Assembly (NCBI GenBank): GCA_954871525.1
Contig: OX940864.1
Coordinates: forward strand, 23,988,001-24,052,000
Length of the DNA stretch: 64,000 bases
Direction of reading: 5' to 3'
Origin: Parietaria judaica
Lineage: Eukaryota > Streptophyta > Magnoliopsida > Rosales > Urticaceae
How positions within the stretch are numbered: position 1 is the stretch's first letter; each line of letters starts with the position of its first letter. A program made the translations under genes and the position numbers. Of the stretch, positions 23,239-34,960 are shown in pieces. Below the pieces are notes generated by a model. That model searched no databases. It had not been told where the DNA came from and saw only the letters and a program-made list of their open reading frames with translations.

Positions 23239-23760
23239 TGTTGGATCCCAATTCACGGATCTGCAAAGAACACGAATAACACCAAAGGAATCGAACAGAA
23301 AATAAAGGACACAAACTTATGGGAGAAGAATATCTCTGATTAATAATTCGAAGGCAAAATACAAGAAGGTAAACTCAAACTCTAATGGACTCAACACATT
23401 ATAAAGTGTACATGCTAGGTATATTTATAGCCTCACATAGGCGAAACCCTAGCTAACCAAATCGCACCAAATCAAGAAACTACCCTAAATAATCCTGTCA
23501 AATCTTTGACTTGATCTTTGCTTGCTCCTCAAGCTACGCGCTTTCCTTGCTGGGTAGTTGCTGACTTTCCCTTTCCTGCCCGGACAGCTTCTCTGCCCCC
23601 GAGCTGGCCTGCTCGTCTGCCTCTGGCCGGGCTTGCCTTCTATCCGGACGTTTTGCTCGTGTTCACCCGAGCTGGGCTGAACTCCTATCCGTCCTTGGTT
23701 CTGGCCGGTACCCAGGCTGACTTCCTCTGTGTGACGGACTAAGTCAAGCTTATGCTCACA
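23239..23760 (-). repeat. 3' LTR of the intact copia
   Basis: 522 bp with TG...CA ends. It contains the last ~91 codons and the stop of the polyprotein. Confidence 0.97.
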
Positions 23761-26700
23761 TTCTCCCCCGTAAGCTTGACTTTCTTCTACTCTCTTCACT
23801 CCGAGCAGCTCTCTCATCTCCTCGAACTTGACTCTCCCTAGAGCCTTGGTAAGGATGTCTGCCCGTTGCTCCCTCGTGTTGACGAACTCCACGATGATCT
23901 CTCGCTTCTCCACACACTCACGAATGTAGTGAAATTTCGTGTCAATGTGTTTGCTCCGTCCATGGAACACTGGATTCTTCATCAACGCAATTGCAGACTT
24001 GTTGTCCACGTAGAGAGTAGCTGGTCTCTGCTCGGATCCGGTCACTTCACTAAGTAGCCCCTTCAACCACATAGCTTGACATGCTGCTGCGGTAGCCGCC
24101 ATTAACTCTGCTTCGCATGAGGATAGAGCTACTGTCTGCTGCTTTTGAGACTGCCAGGTGATCAGGTTTCCGTTGAGGTAGAACGCCATCCCTCCGGTAC
24201 TCTTCCTGTCATCGATATCACTGGCCAGATCACTGTCCGTAAAGCCGACTAGTACTTCTGCTCCACTTCCTCTGTTGTACTGGATCCCGTAGTCTGTCGT
24301 GCCCTTCACGTATCGCAAGATGTGCTTCACCGCCTGCTGGTGTGCACTTGTGGGCTTCTCCATGTATCGACTGACTATCCCGACTGCGTGTGAGATGTAT
24401 GGTCGGGTGTGGGTGACGTATCTCAGGCACCCGATCACGCGTCTGTACTCCGTGGGATCCACTCTTCTCCCTTCAGCATCCTTCCCGAGCTGCAGCTTCG
24501 CCTCCATTGGGTATTTGCTCGGGTTGCAATCCGTCATCTCGAACTGCATAAGGATCTTCTTCGCATAGGCCGACTGCTTCAGCGTAATGCAGTCCTTCTT
24601 CTGTTCCACCTCTAGACCGAGGTAGTACGAAAGTAATCCGAGGTCACTCATCTCGAATTCGGCCATCATCTGCTTCTTGAATCCTTCTACGCCTCCTGCG
24701 CTGGATCCAGTGACAATCAGGTCGTCCACATACACTCCGACGATCAGAATTTCCTGCCCGATACTCCTGGTGTAGACTGCCTGCTCGGTCAGACACTTTG
24801 TGAATCCAAGATTCTTCAAGCTCTTATCAAGGCGGATGTTCCACGCTCTTGGCGCTTGTCTCAACCCGTACAGGGCCTTGGATAACTTGTACACCTTCTG
24901 CTCCTTGCCCGTGACGCCGAACCCCTCTGGTTGCTTGACGTACACTTCTTCTTCGAGATCACCATTTAGGAATGCCGATTTGACATCCAGATGGTGAATT
25001 TCCCAACCTCGATGAGCTGCTATGGCAAGGATTAGTCTGATCGTATCCAGTCTGGCTACTGGAGCAAAGACTTCCTCAAAGTCTATGCCTTTCCTCTGCA
25101 CGTAGCCTTTAGCTACCAGCCTTGCCTTGTGCTTAAGGACATTCCCCTCAGTGTCCTTCTTCAGCTCATACACCCATTTCAGGCCGATGGGATTATGACC
25201 TTTGGGCAGGTCGGTAAGCTCCCATGTCCTGTTCTTCTCAATGGACTCCATCTCCTTCTTCATTGCTTCCTGCCACTCCTGCTCGGTTGCTGCCTCCTGG
25301 AAGCTGGCTGGCTCTTCTGCACACAACAAAGAAAGTTCCTCCAGGCTCATCTCCACTTCTTGAGTCTGATCGTAGACGTCTGCTAGAGGTCGGAATCCTC
25401 TTGGGCCGTCTTTTATGGAGGAATCTCCCGAGTTGGACGGGCTTATCCTGCTCGGACTTGGTGTCCTGGGTGTATCCGGGGCCTCTTCCGGACTGGATTC
25501 ACTCATGCTCGGCAAAACTGTTCCCGAGCTGGGTGTTCCGGGCTGCTCTTGCTCAGTAACATCTTGGTCGTCTTCGACAATGAACTCCACTGAGTTCTTC
25601 TCGGGTTCTCCCTTCTCGTCGTGCCAATTCCACTTCATCTCCTCTTCGAATACAACATCTCTGCTCACTTGGAGTCTGCCGCGTCGTGGATCGTAGAGTC
25701 TGTGTGCCTTGCTTCCTTCTTCAACGCCAAGGTACACCATCTTCTGCCTCCGGTCGTCCAGCTTCTTGAGATGTGTCCCCACAATCTCCACGTGTGCGGT
25801 GCACCCGAACACTCTCAAATGTTCTAAGTGGGGTTTCTTCCCTTTCCACGCCTGGTAGGGGGTACGCTCTCCTAGCGCTTTGGTCGGCAAACGATTAAGC
25901 AGGTAGACCGCATGTCTTACTGCTTCTGCCAAAAATCGGGCTGGAATTTGCATGCTCTTGAGCAAGCTCCTCGCTGTGTTCATCACAGTTCGGTTTCGTC
26001 TTTCCACTACGCCATTCTGCTGGGCCGTGTGGGGTGCAGACAGGTGACGTTGAACTCCTTCCTGGTCGCAGAACTCAACGAACTGCTGGGAGGTGAATTC
26101 TCCTCCTCGGTCTGTACGTAAGACCTTTAGCCTGTGCACCGAGCCATTCTCCACGATCTTCTTGAACTTCTTGAAGACCTCAAAGGCTCCACTTTTCTCA
26201 TTAAGCATATAAACCCACATCCAGCGACTGTAATCATCAACTAGTAAAAGAAAGTACTTGTTAGCTGCCAAAGTTGCTGGGGTGACTGGATCACATAGGT
26301 CTGCGTGCACCAACTGTAAGGGTTTCTCTGCTCGGAACCTGGCCTTGATCGGAAACGGTATCCTCGCCTGCTTTGCGATCATGCAGCACTCACATAGCTG
26401 GTCGGGGTGTTCTATCTTGGGAACCCCGAAGGCCATATTCTTCTCGCCCATCATCTTGAGCGCATGAAAATTCACGTGTCCGAGCCATGCGTGCCATAGC
26501 CAAGCCGGGTCTGCCATCGATGCCATAAGACAGACGGGCTGGCATGTCTTCAGGAGAATCTTGTAGAGTCTGTTGGGTGTTCGCTCCACCTTCATCAACA
26601 GCTCTCCTTCCTTGGTCCACATCTTCAGGTAGGACCCTTGCAGCAACACCGTGTTCCCTATCTCAGTCATCTGTCCTAGACTGATGATGTTGCTTTTCAA

Positions 26701-28056
26701 CTTCGGGATGAAATACACCTGGGTCATCAGGCGCTGGTCACCATTCTTGCACTCGAACAGGATCGACCCTCTGCCTCTGATCTCTACGACTGATCCGTCA
26801 CCGAATTTCACGCTGCCCGTGATCTTCTCATCGAGCTCTTCAAACTTAGCTCGGTCCCCAGTCATGTGGTTGCTAGCTCCGTTGTCTAGATACCATACGT
26901 AGGCCGTGACTTTCTTTTCTCCGTCTACGAGGAGGTTTGCAATAACCTTATCCTCGATGAGGAAAACCTTCTCGCTGGTCTCCTCCGGATAGGTCTGTCC
27001 GGCCCCTGGGCTGATCGGCACACTGATCACTTCTGCCCGGGCCTTAGCGTCACACTTGCCATTCTGTTCGTCCAGGTGCGTTTCCTGCTCGGCAAACAAC
27101 AATGCTGGCTGGTCGTCTGGGAATCTCGCTAGATTCGCCTCTTCGCCCTGGTTCCTGCTCCGGCACTCAGATGCAAAGTGCCCAAGCTTCTGACAATTGT
27201 AGCACTTCACTGTGCTCTTGTCTCTCCTGGTCGTGCCTTCCTGACTGGTAGATCCACTGCCGCGACCTCGCATGTCCCGACCTCGACCCCGTCCACGACC
27301 CTGTCCGCGTCCTCGGACTTCTCCACCAAAACTGTTCCGACCTGAGGGTCTTGTAGAAAACTCGGCTCCCCTGGTTTTCCGCATCCTGGCCGTCCACTCT
27401 TCATGCGTGAGCAGGAGGTTCTTTTCCTCGTCTTTGTCACCGTAACCCCAAAGTCTCTCTTCGTGGGCCTTGAGACGACCAACAACCTCCTCGACCGACA
27501 TGGTCTTGAGATCGCCGAACTGCTCGATCGACGTCACGATCTGCATGTACCTGTGAGGCACTGCTCGGAGAAATTTCTTGATGACAGTGGTCTCCTCCAC
27601 CTTGTCTCCCAGCGAGCGTATGCCGGTCACAATGGACGTGAGCCGCATAGAGAAATCATCAATTGATTCGCTCTCCCTCATCCTCATGACCTCGAACTCA
27701 CTCTTCAAGGTCTGGACCTTTGCCTCCTTGACGTGATCTGCGCCCATGTGCATGGTCTGAAGAGTTTTCCATGCTTCCTTCGCGGAATCTTTCTCGGCAA
27801 GCATGAGAAGAACTTCTTCCGGAACTGCTTGGTAGATAGCGGCTAGAGCCATTCTTTCTTTGCGCCCTTCGACACCGCCGTTCTCTACGGCCTCCCATAC
27901 TCCCTGCGCCTGCAGATTCACCCTCATCTTCAACGCCCACACGGCGTAATTGCTCTTCGTGAGCATGGGGTAATGGAGTGTAACTGTGCCTTCTCTGGTC
28001 TCTGATTTCTGCGCAACCAGAGCTCCGTCGATTGGTGACTCTGATGATGAAGACAT
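23485..28056 (-). CDS. Copia gag-pol polyprotein, full length, 1523 aa
   Basis: I take the ATG at 28056 ([10 protein letters not shown]); the frame is open nine codons further but starts there with GTG inside the primer site. Order, numbered from that ATG: gag (about 1-240), CCHC zinc knuckle [14 protein letters not shown] (285-298), protease motif [12 protein letters not shown] (Asp at ~391), GAG-pre-integrase HAWLGH, integrase core with Asp ~586, Asp ~649 and Glu ~685 (D, then D-35-E), reverse transcriptase with YVDD near 1109-1112, and RNase H ([17 protein letters not shown]). No stops or frameshifts. The frame does not stop before the 3' LTR: the last ~91 residues are encoded by LTR sequence. 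The protease motif is DNG rather than DTG/DSG, which I believe occurs in other plant copia elements. Confidence 0.95.
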   Translation of the reverse strand: MSSSSESPIDGALVAQKSETREGTVTLHYPMLTKSNYAVWALKMRVNLQAQGVWEAVENGGVEGRKERMALAAIYQAVPEEVLLMLAEKDSAKEAWKTLQTMHMGADHVKEAKVQTLKSEFEVMRMRESESIDDFSMRLTSIVTGIRSLGDKVEETTVIKKFLRAVPHRYMQIVTSIEQFGDLKTMSVEEVVGRLKAHEERLWGYGDKDEEKNLLLTHEEWTARMRKTRGAEFSTRPSGRNSFGGEVRGRGQGRGRGRGRDMRGRGSGSTSQEGTTRRDKSTVKCYNCQKLGHFASECRSRNQGEEANLARFPDDQPALLFAEQETHLDEQNGKCDAKARAEVISVPISPGAGQTYPEETSEKVFLIEDKVIANLLVDGEKKVTAYVWYLDNGASNHMTGDRAKFEELDEKITGSVKFGDGSVVEIRGRGSILFECKNGDQRLMTQVYFIPKLKSNIISLGQMTEIGNTVLLQGSYLKMWTKEGELLMKVERTPNRLYKILLKTCQPVCLMASMADPAWLWHAWLGHVNFHALKMMGEKNMAFGVPKIEHPDQLCECCMIAKQARIPFPIKARFRAEKPLQLVHADLCDPVTPATLAANKYFLLLVDDYSRWMWVYMLNEKSGAFEVFKKFKKIVENGSVHRLKVLRTDRGGEFTSQQFVEFCDQEGVQRHLSAPHTAQQNGVVERRNRTVMNTARSLLKSMQIPARFLAEAVRHAVYLLNRLPTKALGERTPYQAWKGKKPHLEHLRVFGCTAHVEIVGTHLKKLDDRRQKMVYLGVEEGSKAHRLYDPRRGRLQVSRDVVFEEEMKWNWHDEKGEPEKNSVEFIVEDDQDVTEQEQPGTPSSGTVLPSMSESSPEEAPDTPRTPSPSRISPSNSGDSSIKDGPRGFRPLADVYDQTQEVEMSLEELSLLCAEEPASFQEAATEQEWQEAMKKEMESIEKNRTWELTDLPKGHNPIGLKWVYELKKDTEGNVLKHKARLVAKGYVQRKGIDFEEVFAPVARLDTIRLILAIAAHRGWEIHHLDVKSAFLNGDLEEEVYVKQPEGFGVTGKEQKVYKLSKALYGLRQAPRAWNIRLDKSLKNLGFTKCLTEQAVYTRSIGQEILIVGVYVDDLIVTGSSAGGVEGFKKQMMAEFEMSDLGLLSYYLGLEVEQKKDCITLKQSAYAKKILMQFEMTDCNPSKYPMEAKLQLGKDAEGRRVDPTEYRRVIGCLRYVTHTRPYISHAVGIVSRYMEKPTSAHQQAVKHILRYVKGTTDYGIQYNRGSGAEVLVGFTDSDLASDIDDRKSTGGMAFYLNGNLITWQSQKQQTVALSSCEAELMAATAAACQAMWLKGLLSEVTGSEQRPATLYVDNKSAIALMKNPVFHGRSKHIDTKFHYIRECVEKREIIVEFVNTREQRADILTKALGRVKFEEMRELLGVKRVEESQAYGGECEHKLDLVRHTEEVSLGTGQNQGRIGVQPSSGEHEQNVRIEGKPGQRQTSRPARGQRSCPGRKGKVSNYPARKARSLRSKQRSSQRFDRII

Positions 28057-28070
28057 GTTCTTCGATTGAG

Positions 28071-28082
28071 GCTCTGATACCA
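28071..28082 (-). promoter_or_regulatory. Primer-binding site of the intact copia
   Basis: The minus strand reads TGGTATCAGAGC, complementary to the initiator-Met tRNA 3' end, directly inside the 5' LTR. Confidence 0.95.
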
Positions 28083-28084
28083 CT

Positions 28085-28606
28085 TGTTGGATCCCAATTC
28101 ACGGATCTGCAAAGAACACGAATAACACCAAAGGAATCGAACAGAAAATAAAGGACACAAACTTATGGGAGAAGAATATCTCTGATTAATAATTCGAAGG
28201 CAAAATACAAGAAGGTAAACTCAAACTCTAATGGACTCAACACATTACAAAGTGTACATGCTAGGTATATTTATAGCCTCACATAGGCGAAACCCTAGCT
28301 AACCAAATCGCACCAAATCAGGAAACTACCCTAAATAATCCTATCAAATCTTTGACTTGATCTTTGCTTGCTCCTCAAGCTACGCGCTTTCCTTGCTGGG
28401 TAGTTGCTGACTTTCCATTTCCTGCCCGGACAGCTTCTCTGCCCCCGAGCTGGCCTGCTCGTCTGCCTTTGGCCGGGCTTGCCTTCTATCCGGACGTTTT
28501 GCTCGTGTTCACCCGAGCTGGGCTGAACTCCTATCCGTCCTTGGTTCAGGCCGGTACCCAGGCTGACTTCCTCTGTGTGACGGACTAAGTCAAGCTTATG
28601 CTCACA
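28085..28606 (-). repeat. 5' LTR of the intact copia
   Basis: 522 bp. It contains a minus-strand TATA box (TATAAATATA, 28266-28275) that would drive the genomic transcript. Confidence 0.97.
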
Positions 28607-28856
28607 AGTTCTATATAACTCTTGTATTACTTAGATATTCTAGAGAGTTCTACTAAGTCCTAGAGTTAACATGTATTATCTACCATTAATGTTGTATCTA
28701 GAAGCATCCATTAAACTCTATAAATAGAGAGTTCACCGCACCATTTTGTAATCAAGCCACGTGATCAATACAATACAAGTTTATTCTCTCCCACTAAAAG
28801 TTCCATCTTCTCCAACATACTTCCCAACAAAGTGGTATCAGGGCCATAAGATCGAA

Positions 28857-29599
28857 ATGGCAAACGGAGGAATGATTCCCTTCCAAGTTCCGATGCTCAC
28901 CAAGAGCAACTACGACAATTGGAGTATCAAGATGAAGGCGCTCCTTGGAGCACAAGACGTGTGGAAATTCGTCGAGAAAGGTCATAATGAGCAAAAAATG
29001 TTGGTTTATCTCAAGCTCAAAGGGAATCTTTGAGAGATTCACGGAAGAGAGACAAGAAAGCTCTCTACCTCATTTATCAAGCGGTCGATGAGGATGGATT
29101 CGAGAAGATAGCTAACGCTACGACGGCGAAGGAGGCTTGGGAGAAGCTACGAACTTGCAACAAAGGGATTGAGCAAGTTAAAAAAATTCGTCTTCAAAAT
29201 CTTAGAGGTGAGTTTGAGCGGTTGTTCATGGAGGATTCAGAATCGATTTCCGATTATTTCTCAAGAGTATTGACAATAGTCAATCAATTGAGAAGAAATG
29301 GTGAAGAAATTAGCGAAGTTAAAGTCATAGAGAAAATTATTTTCACCTTGAGTACAAGCTTCGAGTTCATCATCACCACCATTGAAGAAACGAAGTATTT
29401 TGAAAACATGACGATTGAGCAACTCATGGGTTCCTTGCAAGCATATGAAGAAAAGAAAAAGACGAAGCAAAGGCAAAAGGAGGATAAAGAGTAACTAATT
29501 CAACTTAACTTGAAGGAAGCAAACTTTGGCAATGATAGAAGCCAAATAAGAAGAGGACATGGCCAAGGACGTGGACAAGGACGAGGAAGAGGAGGCTTT
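28857..29599 (+). pseudogene. Copia B gag, N-terminal part
   Basis: Starts [20 protein letters not shown] with the UBN2-type gag core (ATTAKEAWEKL, then EQVKKIRLQNLRGEFERL). A one-base frameshift lies in the A-run near 28995 (the true frame resumes as SLRDSRKRDKKALYLIYQ), and a stop occurs at 29492. The Gly/Arg-rich tail ([10 protein letters not shown]) is interrupted at 29600 by the solo LTR and resumes at 36626. Confidence 0.85.
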
Positions 29600-30559
29600 T
29601 GTTGGAAATCGGGGTTTGATTCCCTACCCCATTACCACGAAATATGCCTCCGAGCCGTCCCGGTAACATTTAAAAAATTATTTTAAAGCGGAAAACTTGT
29701 TATTGTAACGGCACGGATATCGGGTAATAACCATTTTAACAAGATCCGATAAATATTACATATTTAATATTCACAACACATTATTAATATCATAGTCGAA
29801 ATATAAGAAATAAATAGAAAGCGATAAATGTTTGCATTTATTAACCCAATGCATAAGGCCGTACCTCAGTTGACGTTTCTGACTGCAGACTCTGAAGTTC
29901 AGCAGGGCTCCGCCGGTGCTGAGGGAAACACCCGTGATCTTCCGGGATATTCTCCTGGACTCCTCGTATCGAAGCGTGGGCTTCGCCGGAAGGACTCCGT
30001 CGCAAAAATTTAACTGAGGTTCTTTTGAAGCTTCCGGAGAAATAGTCTCCTAAGCCGAACCAGAAAAGAGATCAGAAGCAGAAAACTCGCAGACCCTAGA
30101 GAGAGAGGGAGAGCTCGAGTTTTTGCTCTGGGGAAAGGTGTGTTGAATGTTGTAAATGAGCTTCCTATTTATAGACTTGGCCCGTAACCGAATTAGAGAT
30201 TTTCACTCCAAAATTTGAATTTTATATATATATAAATACTTTAATTATTTATATCCAATGGTTGAGATCTAATCTCATCTAGATCCAATGGTTATAATTA
30301 AACTTGTATTTAATTAAATAAGAAAGACTTGATAAATACAAAAACCAATCTTATCCTCTTATTTAAATATAATTCGAATATATATATATATATATATTTT
30401 TAATTTCGAAAATTATTTATTAAATATAATTAATTTTCCTAATCCAAAGGTTTAGATTTAATCTTATCTAAATCCAATGGATATAATTAATTAGGGATTT
30501 AATTAAATAAGAAAGACTTGGTAAATAAAAACCAATCTTATCTACTTATTTTAATTTCG

Positions 30560-30593
<34 letters not shown>

Positions 30594-31384
30594 ATGATAA
30601 TTTCGAAATTAATTATCTAGATCCAACGTCCTAGATTAATCTTAGACTGATCTAATGGATCAAATTAATTTGGGATAAAAATCAAATATTCTAAGACTTA
30701 GTAAAAAGCCTAATTCGATTTTATCTATATCATTATCTTCGAAATATATATTATATATATAATTAATTAATTTTCAATCCGACGGTAAAGATTAAATCTT
30801 AAACCGATCTAACGGATACAATTAATTAGGTCAAATTCGAAAACCCTAAGCTTGGTCACCAAGCTACTATTTTTCAAATTAGGGTTAGGTCAAAAATCAA
30901 TCATCTCAATCCTACGGTTGATATTAAATCATCTCCGATCTAAAGGATAAGATTGATTTTAGGGTTTTTGCCAAAGTACCAAACTTTAGGTACTTATGCC
31001 GCAAATATTAAACCCTAGCTAGATCAAACTCGTATGGACTAGATCATGCAGGCCCATATCGATTTACAATATATATATATATAATTAATTAAATATAGGG
31101 CTTATTAGCAAAAGCCTCAATAAAAATCAAACTATTTAAAAAAGTACTCAAGGTTTCAATAATCTAAATTATACTCATTTTATACTTTGTTTTCCCTAAT
31201 TACCCTCAAATCACTTTTCTCCCTCTTCTCCCTCTTCTGAGCACACCAAAGAGTCGCACCGACTCCATTTCACTAGGTTCCTCTTCTTCGCATTCTCGCG
31301 AATTCTCTTCGATCTTTGTTTTATGGGATTCTCCGATTGACTTTGAATGTAGAGTTTTTGTTTTGGTTCTCATTCGCGGCGGTC

Positions 31385-31725
31385 ATGGGCAGTCGCGTTC
31401 TCGGCCTCAATCCCAGCCACTCTCTCCTTCGCCTCCGACCACCTCGAGCTCCGGCGACCTCGTTTCTTCATTCCAGAGGTGACTATTCCGTTTCCCTTTT
31501 GATAAATTCGAGATATAATGCAATGTCCGTGAACAAATTGGTGTTGGGTATAGGTGGATTGAGGTGTGAGAAGATTGCGTGTTCGATGAAGAGCTACAAG
31601 TTATCGGAGCTGTCCTCGCCCGAGCTCGAGAGCCTCAATGCCCGGCCTCGAATCGATTTCTCCTCCATTTTCACCGTATGGTGTTTAGGTCCGATTCAGC
31701 CACTGCTGTACTGAATCAATGGCCT
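31385..31725 (+). pseudogene. HISN8 (fragment): Captured 5' end of a histidinol dehydrogenase gene
   Basis: [20 protein letters not shown] looks like a plastid transit peptide. After a short apparent intron (GT near 31479, AG near 31553) comes [20 protein letters not shown] and [10 protein letters not shown], the start of mature plant histidinol dehydrogenase, the last enzyme of histidine synthesis in plastids. The match stops near 31680, well before the catalytic core. It is a gene fragment carried by the Pack-MULE, in plus orientation. Confidence 0.7.
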
Positions 31726-32639
31726 TCTCAAGGTAAGAAGTTTTGATGCTCGTCTTTTTTCCTTGCCTTGATGTTGAAATCGTTTATTCATCTTATGAGG
31801 AATTCAGAGATGCTGCCATTGTGGAGACCGACAATAGAGACGTTTTACAGACAAGTATTGTAAGTTTCACTGATTCATTTTCGGAACTTTGATCCCGGTT
31901 TATTAAATACAAGCTTAGAAATGCATAATTCGAGTGTATTGGATTGGGTTCGTAGCTCTGCAGGGAAAAATTTGCTCTCTTTGATTGCATTGGCATTGAA
32001 CTTGGATGCGAACTTCTTTGAGAAAGTTGCTGGGTTGGATAAACCGACAGCGTTTCTTTGCCTTTTACCCAAAATTGGGCTTTCATTGATTTGGGGTCGA
32101 GGAATTGACGGTTGACGAGATCGAGGAATCGAATTGGGGTTTCATTGAATTGAGTCAATGAATTGAAGGTCGGCGAGGAATCGGATAGTCGTGCTCTTTT
32201 TTTTTTCTTTTTTTTTTCTGAAGGAACGGATTTTTTAAGGCTTAATTCAAGTGTCGACGAGTTATGCTCTTCGGCCGATTAATATGTTGAGTTTATTTCG
32301 GTGAACTTGTATTTATAATTGGACTTTAAATTCCTTTAGAGGAGAAAGCTAAGGTTTGTTGTTATAGGTTGTACATTACATGATTTTTACTTTGTTAAGC
32401 TATTTCAAAAGTGTATGTTTTTAGATTTTATTCTATATATTTAAGCTACTTTTATTTTTCATGAATGTTTTCTTTAGAAGTCCAATTAGGTTCTATAAAA
32501 AAAATGTCTAAGTCATATAATTTGATCTCTCTCTCAAATATTTGACTAATGTATACAATTTTTTAACATATAATTAACCAATTGGTCTAATACAAATTTA
32601 CGTAATTATACTTACATATATAATTATAGTGGAAAAGAG

Positions 32640-33685
32640 AATTATGTAATAAAAGTTACAAAGTGTAACTACAAAAAAATAGTTATAATTACAATAGCGT
32701 AAATGTAAAGAGAATTACACAGGTGTTAAATGTAATAATAACACGGGTCCGAGGGATAGGGACAGCGAGGAAATCATGGAAGCTGTAACTTCAGTTACGA
32801 TAATCTAACTTCGGTTACGAAAATGTAACTTCGGTTACGATAATGTAACTTCGGTTACAAAACTTTGATTCCAATTAAATTAGTGTAACCACATTTACAT
32901 TAGTGTAACTCTAATGATTGTGGTCATAGTATTACATAATTGTGGTCATACTATTACATAACCATATATGACTAGAATTACGAAAGTGTAACTCCTATTA
33001 CAAAAGTGTAGCACCGGTTACGGTTATGTAACTTGAGTTACAAAAGTGTAACTTCAGTTACAAATTTTTTTTTAATACTTCCAAATTAACTCACAAAGCA
33101 CTAAATTATTATTTGAACAAATATATTGAATTTGTAACTCCAGTTACGTAAGTGTAACTCCAGTTACGATAATGTAACTCTAGTTACGATAATGTAACTT
33201 CGGTTACGATAATGTAAATTCGGTTACAAAACTTTAATTCCAATTAAATTAGTGTAACCACATTTACATTAGTGTAACTCTAATGATTGTGGTCATATTA
33301 TTACATAATTTTGGTCATATTATTACATAACCATATACGACTAAAATTACAAAAGTGTAACTCCTATTACAAAAGTGTAACACCGGTTACGCTTATGTAA
33401 CTTGAGTTACAAAAGTGTAACTTCAGTTACAAAAATTATTTTAATACTTCCAAATTAACTCCCAAAACACTAAATTATTATTTGAACAAATATATTGAAA
33501 TCGTAACTCCGGTTACAAAAGTGTAACTACATTTATATAAGTGTAACTTCAGTTACGATAATGTAACTTCGGTTACAAAAGTGTAACTTCGGTTACAAAA
33601 ATTTAATTCCAATTAAATTAGTGTAACCACATTTACATAAGTGTAAGTCTAATGATTGTTGTCATAGTATTACATTGTAAGTTCC
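32640..33685. repeat. GTAAC/GTTAC palindrome array in the Pack-MULE
   Basis: Dense copies of GTAAC-N4-GTTAC, for example GTAACTTCGGTTAC and GTAACTCCAGTTAC, separated by about six bases (often GATAAT or AAAAGT). Two ~370-bp super-units with the same order of landmarks (AATTAAATTAGTGTAACCAC, then TGATTGTGGTCATA) are repeated, with a third partial copy. The word is the same as in the 41935-52187 MULE. Confidence 0.95.
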
Positions 33686-33702
33686 TATTGCAAAACGCAG
33701 AC

Positions 33703-34359
33703 TCAAAACGCTTGTGAAGCGGAGCCGAGAATATGATTTGCCTTTTCCGGTCTTCCGTTTTCGGTAAGAGTCTGGTGAATGTTGGGAAGAATGCCTCTAT
33801 TGGTATCACCATTTACAGCACTTGCACCACCACGCAAACTCGACAAGTCTTGCATCATTTCCCTCCACGCCGAGTCAGAGAATTTCGAGACAGAGGTTTC
33901 ATTGTTAACGCTCTTCAACGGCGTAGCTTGCCCGGATTCCTCCGTCCTGCTAGGGTTCTTCTTTGAGAACGGCATGATCAATATGAACTCGCCGCTGCTC
34001 GCATTCAGTGCGTTAAGCTTACTTAACTCCCTGAAGGACACATTGTGAGACTCTCCAGCTTCAAACGATGATCGAAACATACAACAAACCAATACATTAT
34101 CAAAACAACGATCAAAGATAAGATTATAAGCATAGAAACATTGATTTGGCAGATTCGTATATGGAAACTGTAACGAGAAATGGAACGGAGAGAGAGGGCT
34201 TGCCTTGAAAAAGAGATGAAAATTGGGGAAGGTGGAGACTGGAGGGAAACTTTTCTTGAGAAGAAGCTTGAGGTCTTCGATTGTGGAATCGGTGGCGAGA
34301 GAAACGGTGGTGGACTCGCCGGAGAATGTACGGACGAGGAATCTCTCCGGCTCTGCCAT
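33703..34359 (-). pseudogene. Captured 5' end of a helicase-like gene with an N-terminal ubiquitin-like region
   Basis: ATG at 34359: MAEPERFLVRTFSGESTTVS, then TIEDLKLLLKKSFPP and NFHLFFK, a ubiquitin-like start. An apparent GC-AG type intron (AAG-GCAAGC near 34203) follows, then NASSGEFILIMPFSKKNPS and SDSAWREMMQDLSSLRGG. The wording resembles the N-terminus of plant HRQ1-type RecQ-like helicases, recalled from memory and not certain. No helicase motifs are included. It lies next to the GTAAC array on the minus strand. Confidence 0.5.
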
Positions 34360-34682
34360 GGCCGTCGCTGGCAACAGAGGGTGAAATTTGGCGCCTCCGA
34401 ATGCCTCAAAAGAGTGCCCACCGGAGAGGTTATGAGCCTCCGAATGCCTCTACCGAATGCCCCTCCGCCCACCGGCGTCGCCGACTGCTCCGATCAGCGG
34501 TGAGGCTTCGATCTCCTCTGCGGTTTCGGCGCCAGCAAAGAGTCCTCATCGGCGGGGTAGTCGACGGCGGGTCCTCCGCCGACGTGGGGGTCTGGATCCA
34601 AACCGATCGCTCACGCAAGCTCGTAGTCTTCTCTGGTGTTCAGAGTGAAAGCGATTTGAGAAAGCACTTGAGCTCGTCGGCC

Positions 34683-34960
34683 ATGGAAGATCTCAGATCC
34701 AAGCCCGAGCAGAACGAGTTCCAGAGCTCCGTCGCCGGCGCCGGAATGCAGGATCTCCGGTGCTACAGCGCGTCGTAAGCGACGGCGACGGCGGCGAACA
34801 ACGATGCGAAGCTGAAGAAGGGGAGATCGGCGAAGAGCTGGAGCTTCAGCGATCCGGAGTCGCAGAGGAAGAGGAGAGTGGCGAGCTACAAGGTGTACAC
34901 CATGGAAGAGCCGCCGGTGATGGAGGAAGGCGTGAAGGGGCCGATGAGGAGAGAGAGGGA
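34683..34960 (+). pseudogene. Captured DUF3511 gene with a nonsense codon
   Basis: ATG at 34683, MEDLRSKPEQNEFQ, then MQDLRCYSAS, a TAA stop at 34776-34778, and in the same frame KLKKGRSAKSWSFSDPESQ and RKRRVASYKVY. This is the diagnostic DUF3511 pattern (CYSASYA, KSWSF-DPE, KRRVASYKVY) of small plant proteins with unknown role. The stop replaces the usual Tyr after CYSAS (TAC to TAA). The C-terminal WIKDRY part is missing; low-complexity GA-rich DNA follows. Confidence 0.8.

Larger units (their letters stand above)
23239..28606 (-). mobile_element. Intact Ty1/copia retrotransposon (5368 bp), nested in the LTR of copia B
   Basis: Two 522-bp LTRs (23239-23760 and 28085-28606) differ at 6 positions by my alignment (about 1.1%). 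The 5-bp target duplication AGTTC is perfect (23234-23238 and 28607-28611). The minus-strand primer site TGGTATCAGAGC (28071-28082) follows the 5' LTR, and the polypurine tract ACGGGGGAGAA (23761-23771) precedes the 3' LTR. One uninterrupted gag-pol frame fills the interior. By sequence it is complete and could be mobile. Confidence 0.97.

Noticed and set aside
23866..27666. Many plus- and minus-strand ORFs of 60-110 codons
   Set aside because: Shadows of the intact copia polyprotein in other frames.
28857..29033. Separate short gene at the start of copia B gag
   Set aside because: It is the first segment of gag before a one-base frameshift. The downstream segment continues the same domain.
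32640..33685. GTAAC array as a possible CRISPR-like array
   Set aside because: Units are 20 bp palindromes with short variable spacers, in a plant MULE, with no cas genes; it is a motif array.
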